The notes beneath the pieces were generated by a model, which was not told the origin of the DNA, did no database searches, and worked only from the letters and a program-made list of their open reading frames with translations. A stretch of DNA of 64,000 bases from Hybos culiciformis (Eukaryota; Arthropoda; Insecta; Diptera; Hybotidae). Location of the stretch: the NCBI GenBank assembly GCA_964007475.1, contig OZ023273.1, positions 42,037,525 to 42,101,524 of the forward strand. Direction: 5' to 3'. Shown here piece after piece: positions 37,401 through 50,933 of this stretch. The first letter of the stretch is position 1. Each line of letters starts with the position of its first letter. A program made the position numbers and the translations under genes.

Positions 37401-39581
37401 AATCGTATAAACAAATTGTTTCAAAAGAATATCTCAAGCGAGTAAATGTATCTTTGATAAATTGGTTCAAGTTTGTATGATTGTGAAGCTTACCATGTAT
37501 AGAAAATAAGGTTATGAATTCTTATTTGCGCCCAAGATTTCTCAAACTGTCCGAAATCAACCATCGAGCCTTCTAACTTTTTTAGCTGTATTAATAAGAA
37601 GTGATTAATCTTTGAAGTTTTATTTAAAAAAAATAGTTTATTTTATGAAATTAAGTTTTGCATAAAAAAAGTTAAGAAAATTGAACATCGTAAATTGAAG
37701 ATTTACTTTTCCTCAAAGTATAAATAAAGAACAAAAGCAAAAAATGTCGCATCATGCTGATGTCATTAAGAAAAATATTAAGTAATTCCTACCTTCCTAG
37801 AAAAAAATGTTGATGTTGATCCCTATTCAAGATTGACAAGCATTAGCTTAATTATTTTTATGAAAAATATTATTATTTGTGAAAAAAATATATAAGTAGT
37901 AGTATACCTAGACATTTTTTTTTCCTAGAATTTCCCAGTTGATGTGATGTCCAAGAAAACATTATCTTTTTAAAATGCTTAATTGAAATTTATGGAAACA
38001 AACAAAGATGAATAAAGAAAGTTTTATTTTTATCTGATATTTTAAAATTAATGAAAGTTATTAAACATTTTTTTTTAAATTAAATTCAAGAAAAAAGTAT
38101 AATTGAGTCAAGTTTTAATTCAAGCAATTTTTTAAATGGATGAAACTCTTTAAAACATTATGGTTATTACTGTTGTTGTTTGTAGAATATCTATGTTAAA
38201 AATCATCACACAATTGAGTGGGAGGAAAAAAGAAAATTTTCTGGTGATATATTATTATCATTATTTATAATTCAAAATTAAATTTTAATAAGCCTTTAGC
38301 TAAAAAATTATCTATATTAAATAATATCTTTTTAAGTCTCTTTTAATCTCATAAGTTCTGTTCTGAATAATTATGACTTCTTATTTATGCAAATGACCTG
38401 AAAATATTTAAAACAATATATTCAACCGAGGACCCTTTGCTTCCTCAAGAAGGTTTGGATCGATTCTTTATTTCGTGTACCGGTTGACTCTTCGGTCTTA
38501 CCACATTATGAACACAGATTAAAACTGATTAATAATGATAGAGTAATTTTCAATCAATTCCATGTTTTTGTAATACAAACCTTTTCCAAATTAAATACCG
38601 CAGAACAAATTATGGACAACACGAACCAATTAATAGAATTCTACTGATATGTATAATAAATAAGCATACAAATTGATTTCGCATTATCTTTGATACTTTA
38701 AAAATAAAAGTTTAACGTATTAATATATCGTTATAAAAATAAAATTATAAACCTTAAATTATTGGTTATAATTAAGTTTACTGTAATAGTTTAAATTAAA
38801 GAAAGTAAATAAATGAATTGAATACAAACTGATTATTATTTTTATAAATAAAAGAAAAAATTTCAAATAAATGATTTAATCTAATCGCAAATTAAGTAAG
38901 TAAGACTTTTTTTGGAAATTTTTAATTTATTTGCAAATTTTATTATATTGTATATTTTTAACTTATTAAAAAATATTCGATTGTACAGCATAGCCACATA
39001 CATTTATGTATATGTATATGGAGTCGGGTTGAGATTCGTTTTATGAAAGTTCTGTACGTTAAAAGTTCGCTCAATTTTCTTTTCATGTCTTAAAAAATTT
39101 AAATTTATGGAACCGACTTATAGGGAATGAAATTTTTAAAACTCATCTCGATTTTTGATCCAATTTTCAAATAGAAATTTTTGGATATTAAATTTTCAAA
39201 TGTATTTCTGGTCGAGATGTTAACCGTACATCGCTAAATAAATTATAAACATTGTTTTTTCCAGTATGTTAAGTTGAATTGATTGTTCTTTATCAAACAC
39301 TATAATTAAAATTCATAATCTACAAATATTCCAATTTTATTGAATTGTTTGTTATTAAGCAAAAGAATTAAAAATACAGCAAAGGAAATAAGATACTAAA
39401 ACTAAGACTATTATTCTTATTAAAATTATTATTTTTAAGAAACAAAGGTAAACAATTCTTATTAAAAACAAAATTTATCAAACAAACTTCCGAATTATTA
39501 TTTTTGCTGATAAATTTAATCATTCAAATCTTTATTGTTAAATTTTAAGATAAGGATTAACATAAAGAGTTAAAATTAGAG
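28466..39581. other. Intergenic AT-rich DNA, no gene seen
   Basis: About 11 kb without supportable coding sequence. Contains homopolymer A/T runs (for example 29125-29150 and 29290-29400), a TA microsatellite at about 33240-33290, an SINE-like B-box fragment near 30140-30200, and a hairpin at 32366-32439. Open frames here are short and of A/T-tract composition. Confidence 0.6.
32366..32439. repeat. 18-bp perfect inverted repeat
   Basis: CTAAAATTAAAATCGTGG at 32366-32383 and its exact reverse complement at 32422-32439 enclose a 38-bp loop. It may be the remains of a small inverted-repeat element or a chance/structural hairpin; no duplication flanks it. Confidence 0.55.
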
Positions 39582-39616
39582 TATAAAATAACGAACAATT
39601 CATTCGAGTATCATTA
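39582..39616 (+). promoter_or_regulatory. Core promoter of the LPMO gene (TATA box and possible initiator)
   Basis: TATAAAA at 39582-39588 lies 91 bp before the start codon. TCATTA at 39611 is about 30 bp downstream, the usual TATA-to-initiator spacing; TCATTC at 39600 fits the initiator consensus better but is too close. The start site between them is inferred. Confidence 0.5.
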
Positions 39617-39672
39617 ATTACTTAATTAGCTTTTGAAATTAAAACAATTATAATATTTTAATAACTAGTATA

Positions 39673-40696
39673 ATGAATAAATTATATATAGCTTGTCAAC
39701 TTTATTTATTCGCATTGTTTGTGCATTTATGTGCAGTCAATGGACATGGTAGATTAATGGATCCGGTATCAAGAGGGTCAAGATGGAGAGTTAATAATTC
39801 AGCACCACCTGATTATGATGATAATCAAGGATGGTGTGGTGGATATGGGGTAAGATTTCTATATTTATGAAGAATTGAAACATTGAAAATTTATTTACTA
39901 AGTATAAACTTTATAATACCAAACCGATTATGAAGCTTGTAAGAATAGGTTGAGTTCCATGATATTTAAACAAGGTAATAAACAAACTCTTTCTGCTTCT
40001 GGAAAACTTTTAGGGAAAAGAATTAAAAATAACAAGTTCTGAACCTTACATTCATGGCTTCGCAAAAAATTTAATTCAATGGCCTACATCTAAACTTTCA
40101 CCGAAATTAAACATATATACTAACAATATATTAGATAATTTATTTATTTCTTTTTAAATGACACTTAGGCTCAATGGGACATACATAACGGAAAATGTGG
40201 TTTATGTGGAAACACTTTTTCAGATCCAGTTCCAAGACAACATGAGCTGGGTATGTTAATCAAAATAAAATCTAAATCGCGAAATAAAATCTAAATCTTA
40301 ATATTTTCAGGTGGAAAATATGGTGAAGGTGTAATAGTTCGTACATATGGTTCAGGAGCTGTTGTTGATGCATCTGTTGACTTAACAGCGAGCCATAAAG
40401 GTTATTTTAAGTTTGATTTATGTAATTTAGACTCAAGCAATGAATCAGATCAATGTTTTGATCAGAATAAATTGAGATTAACAAATGGTGGTGATCGTCT
40501 CGAAATTCCCGACTATGGTTCAAAATGGTATAATACACCATTACAATTACCTCATGGTTTGAGATGTAAACACTGTGTAATCCGCTGGACTTATACATCT
40601 GGTAATCGTTGGGGAACCTGTGAGGATGGATCTCAAGCATTAGGATGTGGCCCACAAGAAACATTTAGAGGATGTTCAGATATTTCAATCCAATAA
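39673..40696 (+). CDS. Secreted AA15-type lytic polysaccharide monooxygenase, three exons
   Basis: Join 39673-39849, 40169-40250 and 40311-40696: 645 nt, 214 residues. It is predicted to cleave chitin or cellulose oxidatively with one copper ion, outside the cell. Residues 1-24 are a signal peptide; cleavage leaves His25 (HGRLMDPVSRGSRWR) as the N-terminal half of the copper histidine brace. The second brace histidine is H115 in LTASHKGYF. Cysteines for disulfides include C55, the CGLCG pair and the GCGPQETFRGC end; F205 could sit at the axial position. Also typical is RWTYTSGNRWGTC. It is a single-domain protein with no carbohydrate-binding module. Introns of 319 and 60 bp have GT-AG ends. 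The start is the first Met and yields the signal peptide directly before His. Substrate cannot be told from sequence; in insects the family serves cuticle, peritrophic matrix or diet roles. Confidence 0.93.
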
Positions 40697-40783
40697 AAAA
40701 AAATTAACGTATTTTATATTTATTAATACATTGTTTAAACTTTAAAGTTATCCATATTTTGAAACTAACTATTTTTATTTGAA

Positions 40784-40789
40784 AATAAA
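40784..40789 (+). terminator. Polyadenylation signal AATAAA of the LPMO gene
   Basis: Canonical AATAAA, 88 bp after the stop codon of the LPMO gene. Confidence 0.5.
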
Positions 40790-41129
40790 TGGCTTATTGT
40801 GATAACATTGACGTAATAAGAATTAAATGTGTTTTAATAAATTTAATGTATTTAAGGATTGTTCGGTTAGTTTTAGTAACTAAATAATTCTTTTTTCAAT
40901 GTCAAAGGCAATTTGAAAATCGTTTACTTATTCTTAATAGCTTCTCTTTTCAATAAATTTGAAAATAAATTGAAAAAAATCTATTACTGCAAAAATAAAT
41001 CTTAAAAAGATTTTTTTCTTGCAAAATTACTCATTTGAAAAGAATTAAATATTATTTTTTTAAATAGCAAATTACACATATATATATAATTATATATACA
41101 CTATTTTTTCAAATTTACACTATTTGTAC

Positions 41130-41215
41130 AAATTCAAGTCCGAAATGGGAATCCAACCCTCGACCAAACATTCCATAAGATAATTGCAATACCACTATAC
41201 CATGACGGTTCGACA
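41130..41215 (-). repeat. tRNA-derived SINE-like copy, minus strand
   Basis: On the minus strand it reads CATGGTATAGTGGTATTGC (A-box region) followed by GAGGGTTGGATTCCC (B-box-like), spaced as in a tRNA. It matches the layout of the copy at 932-1060 and continues into a similar TTGAATTTGT tail. Boundaries approximate. Confidence 0.55.
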
Positions 41216-42766
41216 AAAAGTGTTAGAAAGATTGCACAATTTCTTAGAAAATAAAATATTTAATATTTAAAAACCAAACACACAGATCGATCAATACAAT
41301 TCAACTTAAATAAAAGTTATTAAAAAAAACCACTTCAAAGTTGTTTAGATATATTTATTAAAAAACTTCGGGAAGTGAAAAAAAAAAACAAATTATTAAA
41401 GTGAATGAAAATATTGAATTTTTTGCAATCATTGAAACTTATTGTAGAGAAATATGGACACAGATAATAATTTTAACCGTTTCAGGATGCAAATTAACAA
41501 CTCCAATAAAGGTGGCAATTGACAAATAATATCATCAACGATTAAAATTGCCTTGAAGTTTCTTATTTTGCTTAATTTAATAGTGTCGAATTTGCCGTCG
41601 ATGACGCGCGACAAATATACAAATTAAATTATGGTGAAGAAATTTTTAATAACAAAAATTTTTTACATGGTTCTTTATGGTTAATGTAATAAAAAATATT
41701 TTTATTAATATAAAATTCGTATTAATTAATTGTACTTGAACCTGCTAAATTCAAACCTTTATATGAATTTATGTACTCATTTGTGTACGTTGTGTACGTT
41801 AAAACTATAATGATATTATATATATTTCATAATTTATGAAATTATGTGCACATAAAATTTTTAAATTATTATTGATGAATGTTAAAATAGATTACAGCCA
41901 AAAATACAATCTTATTTATCTCGTAATCCAAATAAAACTATGATTTTATTATTTTATTAGTAGAAACTTTTACGTTAAATTTACATTGACGTAAGAACAA
42001 GTACATGTAAAGTTTTTGACCGTTTAACGAACTTATATAAAAAAAAAATAGAAAATGTTGAAAATCATATAGAAAATTTAGTACATAAAAATAATATCGA
42101 AAAAACATTAAAGATGAACTTTCAAAAGTTTCTGTCGTTCTATCTCTAAAAAATGAAAATTAATTGAATTGGTCAATGAAAAAAAAAAAGAAAGCAAATT
42201 GTATTACTTTTTTTTCTAATATCCACAACGTTTTTTTGATGTTTTTACACATCATATTGAAAAGAGGTATTTTTTTTTTATTTTTGTAATGTTATGTTAG
42301 GTAATTTACTTATAGATAAGTAGAATCGATAAAATATAAGTAACTGAAGAATTAAATTGGTGCCACCCAGTCGATGCTCATCTTCGTACGAATTTAAAAT
42401 TTGATATTATTAAACCAGATATTTTATTTGGTTACATCCTTTCTAGATTAAAATGATGAAACCTTAAACGATTTATTTCACTGTGCAGTAGAGGGTGAAA
42501 TACTCTAAGAAGAAATACTCATACCATGAATTACTCATCCGTTGAATTACGATGAATTATTACTGTGCGCTGAATTGAAATTTTATGAATTACTTCCGAA
42601 TTTCCTCCTAGACATTAGGTACATTGCGGATAAGGGAACAGAATACTTTCATTCAGATCATTTGATTCCTCAATATATGCTATACATTAAAGAAGATTAT
42701 GGCGAGATCCAGATAACGGTCGTCATTCAGACTTTTTGCAAATATAAAATTATGTTTTTGATACAT

Positions 42767-43186
42767 ATATCGTCCCCTAAGATCAGAACTATTCTAAGTC
42801 CATTTTTTTCAAAAACTGTTTTATTTATTTATTAGCTAGTCAGAACGGTTTCTGATATGTGTGCAAAAAAACGTGTTTGTTTAAATTGTTTTTCGTGCTC
42901 CAAACATAGGTAAGTACAAAATAATCCTATGCCCAAAATATTTTTTTTTTACCGGCAAAACCATTGTATGTCCACTTATTTGAAATTTAATTAGTTCTGA
43001 AAGCATGGTATTTCATCCATTGCCCCTCTCAAAATGATTGAAAAAGGATATAATTGTAGAATAAACTTTTTGGCATATGATATACATCACTTTCTTAAAC
43101 AAATAAACAGTTTTTAATCTTAAAATGGCTCTCCTGTAAAATTTTAAATTTTGGACTTACAATAGTTCTGATCTCAGGGGACGATA
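42767..43186. mobile_element. MITE with about 33-bp terminal inverted repeats
   Basis: The left end reads ATATCGTCCCCTAAGATCAG and continues AACTATTCTAAGTCCA; the right end is its reverse complement with two or three mismatches. The interior of about 350 bp is non-coding. A target duplication could be ATAT, which may instead belong to the repeat, so the superfamily is left open. Confidence 0.7.
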
Positions 43187-45894
43187 TCCTAGCACTAGCT
43201 TATAAAATCAACAATAATAACTTCAAAATATAATATTATATAATATTATATTTCTCGATTAGAAAAATAATATAAAATAAAAGCATCAAACCAAATACTT
43301 CTGAATTTTTTGTTCAGCCTTACATTAAACAATGTTTACTTTTAAATTATTTTACTTTTCATTTTCTCTGTTTCTATTTTCCGCAAGATAAATGGTTCAC
43401 AATATGTGTTGTGTGTAATCGTAAATAACTTGGTCAAAACCAATTTACCAACAAAAAAAAAAATGAAGAGAAAAAAATTTTCTATGAAACAAAATTAATT
43501 TATTTTAGAATTGTTCACCTCGTAAAATATTTTCCAATTTCAAACAAAATATAGGTTTTTTTGTTCATTGTACGCCTTTACCAAAAAAAACCAAAAATAA
43601 AAAAAAGATTAAGAATAATATTTCTACCCGCGGGACTAATAACTAAATATCTCTGAGGGATATTTCGAAGGTAATGAAATGTAAACATTAATTCATTTTA
43701 CGTGAGAGTTTTTTATTTCTGAACGAGTTATGCAATTGCTTATTCACACAAATTTGATTATTCCCACGCGATAGAATATTTTTGTGATGATAAGATAAAA
43801 TAATGTTGGTGTCATAAAATATTTTAGATAAGTTTTGTTAAAAAAAAATTTGGCGGACAATATTGTTAATCGAAAATTCTAATGTTTTTTAATCCACTTT
43901 TATTATTGTAACCTTCCTTTGTTCAATTTATTTTTTATTTATTTTTTAAATGTTTTTTATTTTCTTTGAATAATTAAATTTAGGATCTCCAAAAGTAATT
44001 CTGACCGCATGATTCTTTAGCAGTTAAAGGAATAAAATAATAGATACAAAAAATTTGACCTAGGCAAGCTGTATGGTTTCATGTGTTCAAGTTATGTATA
44101 TATTATAGTTCAATAAAGTTAGGTACATTATAAATAATCAAAATGTTGACTTCAAAACAATTTTTTTCTCATCAATGGACAAAGTTTTATGCACTTTATA
44201 AAATTTAATCAAAATGAAAAATTACAAAATAAAGTTTTAATTGTATAAATTGAAAACTTTTAAAGCTTAATTTTTCTAGTTGAAGCATTTTCCTTTTAAT
44301 GCCGCATATAGATATATGTATGTATGTATATATATGTCACAAGGTCGCCCAACATTCATATACATAGTGTACAAGTATTCTTATGTTTATATATATGTAT
44401 GTATGTTAACATAATCAAATTAATAAGGATAAAAACATAGTAAGGTCTCTGTAAACTAAGCAAATCTTTTATCATTATTAGTGTAAAACTTATGGTAATC
44501 CTTTTAAAATTCCAAGTTCGTTGTTATAATATACATAGAAAAGGTTAATCTTGATTATTATAAAACTTTTGTGTGGCCCATTAGAGTTTTTTAAATGGTT
44601 TATATACATATTATATTGAAATAATAATGAGAATAAAAAAAAAAAAATTTAGAAATTTAACCAAAAATTACGGTCACACATTATATATTATATGTATTTT
44701 ACATGGAAAATACAAAATAGAAAACTTTTCACATTATTATTTCTTTTCTATAGAGATTTTAAATATAAACGTTATTAAATATATATATTGTTTCTCGTAT
44801 ATATGTATATCCGTTTCGCATATTAAACACTATGTGTGGACAATAAATTTCAACAGCTTGATTTAGAACACTGTGTTAACATTAGACACTCATTTAGGTA
44901 ATAAAAACTTCAAATATTTTTAACCTACATTTAAAGTTTTTGAATAAAAATTAACATTTATTTTAAAAATTGAAACCCACATAATTATTCTTCATTTAAA
45001 AAGAGAATCTTTTTTAAAAGATTAAAATTAATATTAATTTGTTAATCCCATAACAATTTTTTTTAAATTTATACCGAAAATGTTGTGTTTTATCTTTTTA
45101 AAAAAGGAATTTTGAAATTTGAAAAGTAAGAACTTATTTCTAGAACTAACAAACTAAGCAGTTTTAAGAATCTTAATAAAAATATTGATTTTTGACGATC
45201 ATTTCGGTAAGTTGATCATGTTCAAAACTTTTTTTTTAAATTTTAATTTATTTCAGCTTAGTTATTTCAATTTTTGTAATTGAATGTGATTATTTTTTAA
45301 ATTTAATATAATTCAAATTAATATTTGAATTTAGTGGTTGTTAATTTTATATGTCATGACAGTGTCAACAAAAAAAAAATTCTAAAAACTTTTTTACCAT
45401 AATGTAGATATAACTTTTTATTTTTCAAGGTTTTCTTAACAAGAAAATATCTAAAGCAATTTAAATTTACATTATTAAAACATATAAACAAATGTGATAA
45501 TTTAACAAGGGTTAAAAAAAAAAAAAACAAATAAATGTGTATATATTTTATTGTGTTTTTCATAGAAACAAAAACATTAGCCAAAAACGAAAATTTTTAA
45601 AGAAGTATTTTTGATTCAAATCCGATTTATTTCAACATGGATTAATGAAGTTTTTGAATTAGTTATAAATATATTTTAAAGTTATTGAAGGATTTAAACT
45701 CTCAATCTTGAGACTTTAAATAAACGTCAATTTAGTTTTATTTTGATTTACCTCCAAGTCCCCAAAAAACATTACTGCAAAAATTGAGTGTTTGCAAACT
45801 GACGATTTTACACTTTCGTTGGACTCTATTTCCAGAATACTATATTCGTATATTTAATATTTATAGTCCGTTTGCAGTATTTTATCGGTCCATT

Positions 45895-46290
45895 CAGTGT
45901 CGGATAGAGCATTCACTGGTCCCCTGCGCAAAAGATTTTAAAAGAGCCTATTTTTAAAAAAGTAAATGTAAATATACTGATTAAAAAATATTACTTCCTT
46001 TTGATGACTTGCTATATAAAAGTAATAATTAAAGCAAAAATAAATTATATTTACTTTTATATTCATACTATTAAATTCATTAATACTATTAAATTCATTC
46101 AGTAAGTGCAAAGGAAGTGATTTGGCAGTGTGTACAACTTTTTCTAAAGACTGATTTGAGACGTCTTTGTATTGCCAGTGCAGAGAAAGGGTATTAAATG
46201 TAAAATATGTAATTTTTTATTAGAAATCATTTTAGTTGAAGTGGGCTCTGGGTAATTTTCCAAAGTGTCCATATGGGCTATCTGGCACTG
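45895..46290. mobile_element. hAT-type MITE with diverged 8-bp target duplication
   Basis: Ends read CAGTGTCGGATAG and CTATCTGGCACTG (reverse complement CAGTGCCAGATAG), the CAGTG start being typical of hAT elements. The 8 bp outside are GGTCCATT on the left and GGTTTATT on the right, an 8-bp duplication with two changes. The interior is non-coding. An old copy. Confidence 0.65.
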
Positions 46291-49200
46291 GGTTTATTTA
46301 CTATTACTATTTCAGTTTCTTTCTGTCAGTTTTATTTTAAAACCTGAAACATTATATTTTGATATTTATTATGTCCAAATATTTTTTTTTAGTTTTGAAA
46401 TACATTTCTATCGTCTTAAGCCAATAACTAATGTATACTGATTAATTCTGCAAGAGAGCATTCAAGAAAATTAAAACTTACTTCATCAATATTGCAAATA
46501 TGTACAATAAAATTATTAAAAATTTATTTTACATTTTATAATCAGTCAAAAAGATATAAATATTAAATAAAATATAACTATTTGAATTCTTTATCCTCTT
46601 TAAGCTGAGAAATATACCCTTGACTCATTTACTAAATTGAAATAACACCATTTAATACGCTAATTTACAATAATGCTGCCAGATTAAAATTAATAAAATT
46701 ATATTCAACATATATTTGTTAACTAAAAATTTTTTCTATAATTTCTGATATTAAAAATAAACATATAGTTAGTTACCTATATCTATAATATTTGATATCC
46801 AAATAATAAAACCTACGATTTTTATAGAAAATGAACAAGAATTTTTTTTTTTTACACTTTTATGTTAATGTAATATATTTTATATCTTATTATGTTTCCT
46901 GAAAGAAATTGTCACTCCCAACAAAAAAGTTTTTTTTCTTTACGAAAATTAATAACGCTAATAGAATATTCAAAAGTTTTATCTCTAAAGCTAAAAGTCT
47001 TTTTAAAGTATATATACATTTACATATATAATTTATATAAGTTATTCTATATAAAAATATATATTTTATTCTTGTTTATGAAAAAAAGAAGATACAATGA
47101 AAAATCCTTCTTATATACTATATATATACAACTCATTATGAATTTAGAGACCTTATATGAATATTTCACACAACTTTGTCAAGCCATTAACATATGAGAC
47201 CTGTATTAAATGAAATTATGAACTGAAGAAGACCTTGTTAAATTATTACTGTGTTCTTATTTTTATCAAAAATGAATTAATTTTCTACTTCTAAATGAGA
47301 AATTGATTACTAATTAGTAAAACACTTTTTTGTTAATTAATCGAAATGTAATTTCGAAAAAAATTTTTTTTTTTAGGTTTACTTAATTTTTTTTTCAATT
47401 TTTTCTACTTTTTAATTAATTATCGAAGTTCTTGTAAAATTATTATTTAATAGCATACATCAGTTCACGATATTCTTGGTACGGCATTACAAGGTTACTT
47501 AACATGATAAAATTGAGGCTAATTATTCGCACTTTTTTTTCCAAATTCTACATGATGTTTTCAAATTCTTTTATTATTAAAGTAACGAACTTTCAAAATA
47601 TTCAAATAAGCATCGAAGACAAAATGCGATACATACACTACACATGTATTTGCGAATTTTTATTTTTTATTTATTTTTAGCCAAAAATTTATTTAATCAA
47701 CTTTTCACAAGAATATTTCCACATACATTTTATATAAAATAAATATTTCATTTTATGTGGACTGAGAAGATGATAAAAACTTTTAGCAATATTTTTGTTA
47801 ACATAAAAAATTTTCTTATGTGTTCCATCATAATAATAAAAAAAAAAAAAACAAATTTTTAAACATATGTATGAGTTTGATTAAAAGTGAAAGACAAATA
47901 ATAATATTTTTTTTTGGTTTTTAAAAGCAAAGGTCTTTCAACTCAAAATCTCTGCTTCTCGGATTCTCGACGTTTCAGATAAATTTTGGAAGCAAAATAA
48001 TCAAATTGTATAAAAAAATTAATATGTTTTGTTTTATGATGATGATGTTTCTATGTGTTTTTACTAAGAAAAATATAAATAATTTGCAATATTTTGTAGA
48101 ACAAAAAAAAAAACAGCAGACATGTTAATAGGCAATCAATCTTTTTGAAAACTTGTAAAAAAATAAAACAAATTATGTTTACTCTTCGTTTAGCAAATCG
48201 GTCATAAAAAATATTTTTATTAATGTGTAGGCTTAAATAATATAATTTTGTACATTTAAAAAAGAGAATGTACCTCAGACACAATGCATAAATAAATGAC
48301 TTTTATATTAATGAATGCATACTGTACGTATAAATCCATATGAATAAATTTTCACGGTCTTGTATAATGCTTTAGTATAATGTTTATAAATATATTTGAA
48401 TTTTAAAAAGACATTAAATGCTTAAAAAATATTTAATTATTATTGCTTCTGGGTAATTAGTTCTATATGAAATAAATATGTATAATGTATGTATAATAGT
48501 CTAATCAGGATATTATTAGCAAATAATATAGGAAGGCCACAATTTCAATTGACTTGTTTCGCCCCTAATAAAGCTTAATATTTGGTTTTTTACCAATATG
48601 TTTTATATATTATCGTCAATAAATATATATATTTTTATAGTTTGCGTTTATTATTTGTCGATTAAAAGGTACGAAAATAATTTTAATATACTTTTATTAT
48701 AAGCGTTTGTAGTTAAAAAATTTAATTGTGAACTCTAAATTCTCTCATAGTAATCAATCAAAATACAAATATTTCAACTTTTAAAGTGTGGTGTTCAAAA
48801 TACAATCATCATTTAATTTTCGAACTAATTATTATTATTCCAAAAGATACAATTTTATTAAATTTTCTGAGAGTGAATATGAGTTTATAAAAGCCACAAT
48901 TTTATTATAATAATTTTACCTATTGGAATTACGTTTTTATTTTAAGTGCACCTAATTCAATAATGGTTTAGTGTTGGTTCCCGCGCTTTTATAAAAATTA
49001 TAATTTAAAAAAAAAGTTAATTAAATTATAATTTCCGAGGGCATTTTGTTAAGGTTAGTGTAAAATATATTTCATGCACCTAGCTTTATTTTAAAATAAA
49101 ATTAAATTATTTTTGTGATAATAAATTGTGCATCCGATAAATGTATCTGTACGGAACCAAACTCTAAGTAAAAGTATATGAATAAACCATATTTTTTGTA

Positions 49201-50768
49201 ACACACAAGTAAAATACATATATAGGTCCTACAACTATACTAGGTATGTCTATGAATAATTATTGATTATATTTGTAAGTTACCAACTACATTTAACTAC
49301 AGCTGAAGCTGACTAGTAATACATAATGTACTTTAATTTTAAATTTTTCCTTGGACAAAAGAATTGGAAATTTAATCGCTAAAATCTTTCTAATTCATAA
49401 TATGTATATGTATAGTGCTTAAATAAAAATCTCTTTCATAGTGGCAGGATTTTAATCAATAATGTAACAAAAAACAAGTTTTTATATTTTTTAGTTAATA
49501 AATCCAGGTAAGCTTTTTGTTCTTCTTTTGATTGATTTGATATGATCCTTGTTCTGTAGTAAAATAAGTAAAATAAGGCTATAAGGATAGCAGCTATATA
49601 ATGCATTTATTTACGACAAAAAATATGAAGTGCCTTATGGTATTTTTTTTTCACTAAAAGTTGAAAATATAATTCAATTTCGAACCAAATTTCATTAGAA
49701 CAGATGTTTATAAAAGAAGGGGATAAAAAAAAAATTATGCTTGTAATCTAAAAAAGAATCACGTTTTTCTTTTGTAATTTTACGTGGAAATTAAATTAAT
49801 TTGAATTTCATCGAAAAAAAAAATTTATAAATTTTGTTTTTTATTTCCAAAGCACAAAAAATATATTTTTTTGTCAGCATTTTTATATTTTGTCTGCTGC
49901 GGTAACTTCAGAGTAATCCATTTAGAAGGCATGAATAAAAAAAATTATACATTTTGCTGATAATTAAATTTTCCTTATTTACACGATTTTATTTGAGTGT
50001 CTTTTATTTGTTTTTATGTTTGATTCAACTTCAGCTAAAATTTATCCACACGCATTTTTGTTTTTTTGATAATACATACCAGATTAACTCTTCTATATAT
50101 TTTGATAATGGACTTCTTCAATAATTCAAAACTTGGTATTTCTCTTACGAAGTTCACACTATTGTGAGAAAAGAAAATTGAGAAATTAAGGAACTAATCA
50201 AATTTTGTAATTCATTCAAAAAATAAATTTAGTAAGTACCATATAAATATTATTTTTTTCTTAGTTATTTAATATTTTCTATTTTTTAGTGAGTTCTTAA
50301 AAATAAAACCGTATAACTTAAAATTCTTTTGAAAGCGAAAAGTTATTACTTTTTTTTTTAAAAAGGTTTTTTATGTTAAACAAAAAAGGTACATAGAAGT
50401 AAGGTACATATTTTATTTAATATTTTATATACATAATGTATGTCGCCTCATATAATATTTTAGGTTTTTTTCATTTATTGTGGTCATATGAATTAGTTGA
50501 TACTTATAAAAATTGTTGCAAAAAAAGGACAATTTGTAAAATTATAAACAAATAAAAATGAAGATATCATGGTAGAGAGATGAATAATAATGAAAAATGT
50601 TAATGAAAAGTAATTTGATCTGTAGTAAATTTTGTGAATATAGTATGTATAGTTAAAAGTCTAGGTTTTATGGTTGACAATAAGCTTAGCTGGGAGATGT
50701 TTGTAATTAAATAATACAAAATGTGACTTTTAGTTTGCTTATTTCATTATGCCGCACTTTGCCTATTG
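46291..50768. other. AT-rich DNA, nothing recognised
   Basis: About 4.5 kb of homopolymer-rich non-coding DNA. The open frame from 46892 (101 codons) is an ATAT/poly-T translation and not convincing. Confidence 0.55.
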
Positions 50769-50933
50769 TAGTGTATCCAAATTACTCGAGTTTTTTTAAT
50801 ACTCGGTTATTCGAGTATTGTACCAAAAATTGAACGAGTACTCGGTTACTCGGTTACGTTACTCGAAACTAAATTAAGATAAAAAATAAAAAATAAAATT
50901 TGAGTTTATGGTTTAATCTTCTTATTATAGTTT

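Larger units (their letters stand above)
40790..45894. other. Intergenic AT-rich DNA with dispersed repeats
   Basis: No gene seen. Holds a SINE-like copy, a MITE (both listed), and a TATG/TA microsatellite near 44310-44410. Open frames near 42542 and 44627 are of A/T-tract composition; the former runs into the MITE. Confidence 0.6.

Noticed and set aside
42542..42835. 97-codon open frame
   Set aside because: Runs across the left end of the MITE, has no splice partners and no recognisable motif.
46892..47197. 101-codon open frame
   Set aside because: Consists mostly of translated TA and T tracts; no motif, no splice signals.
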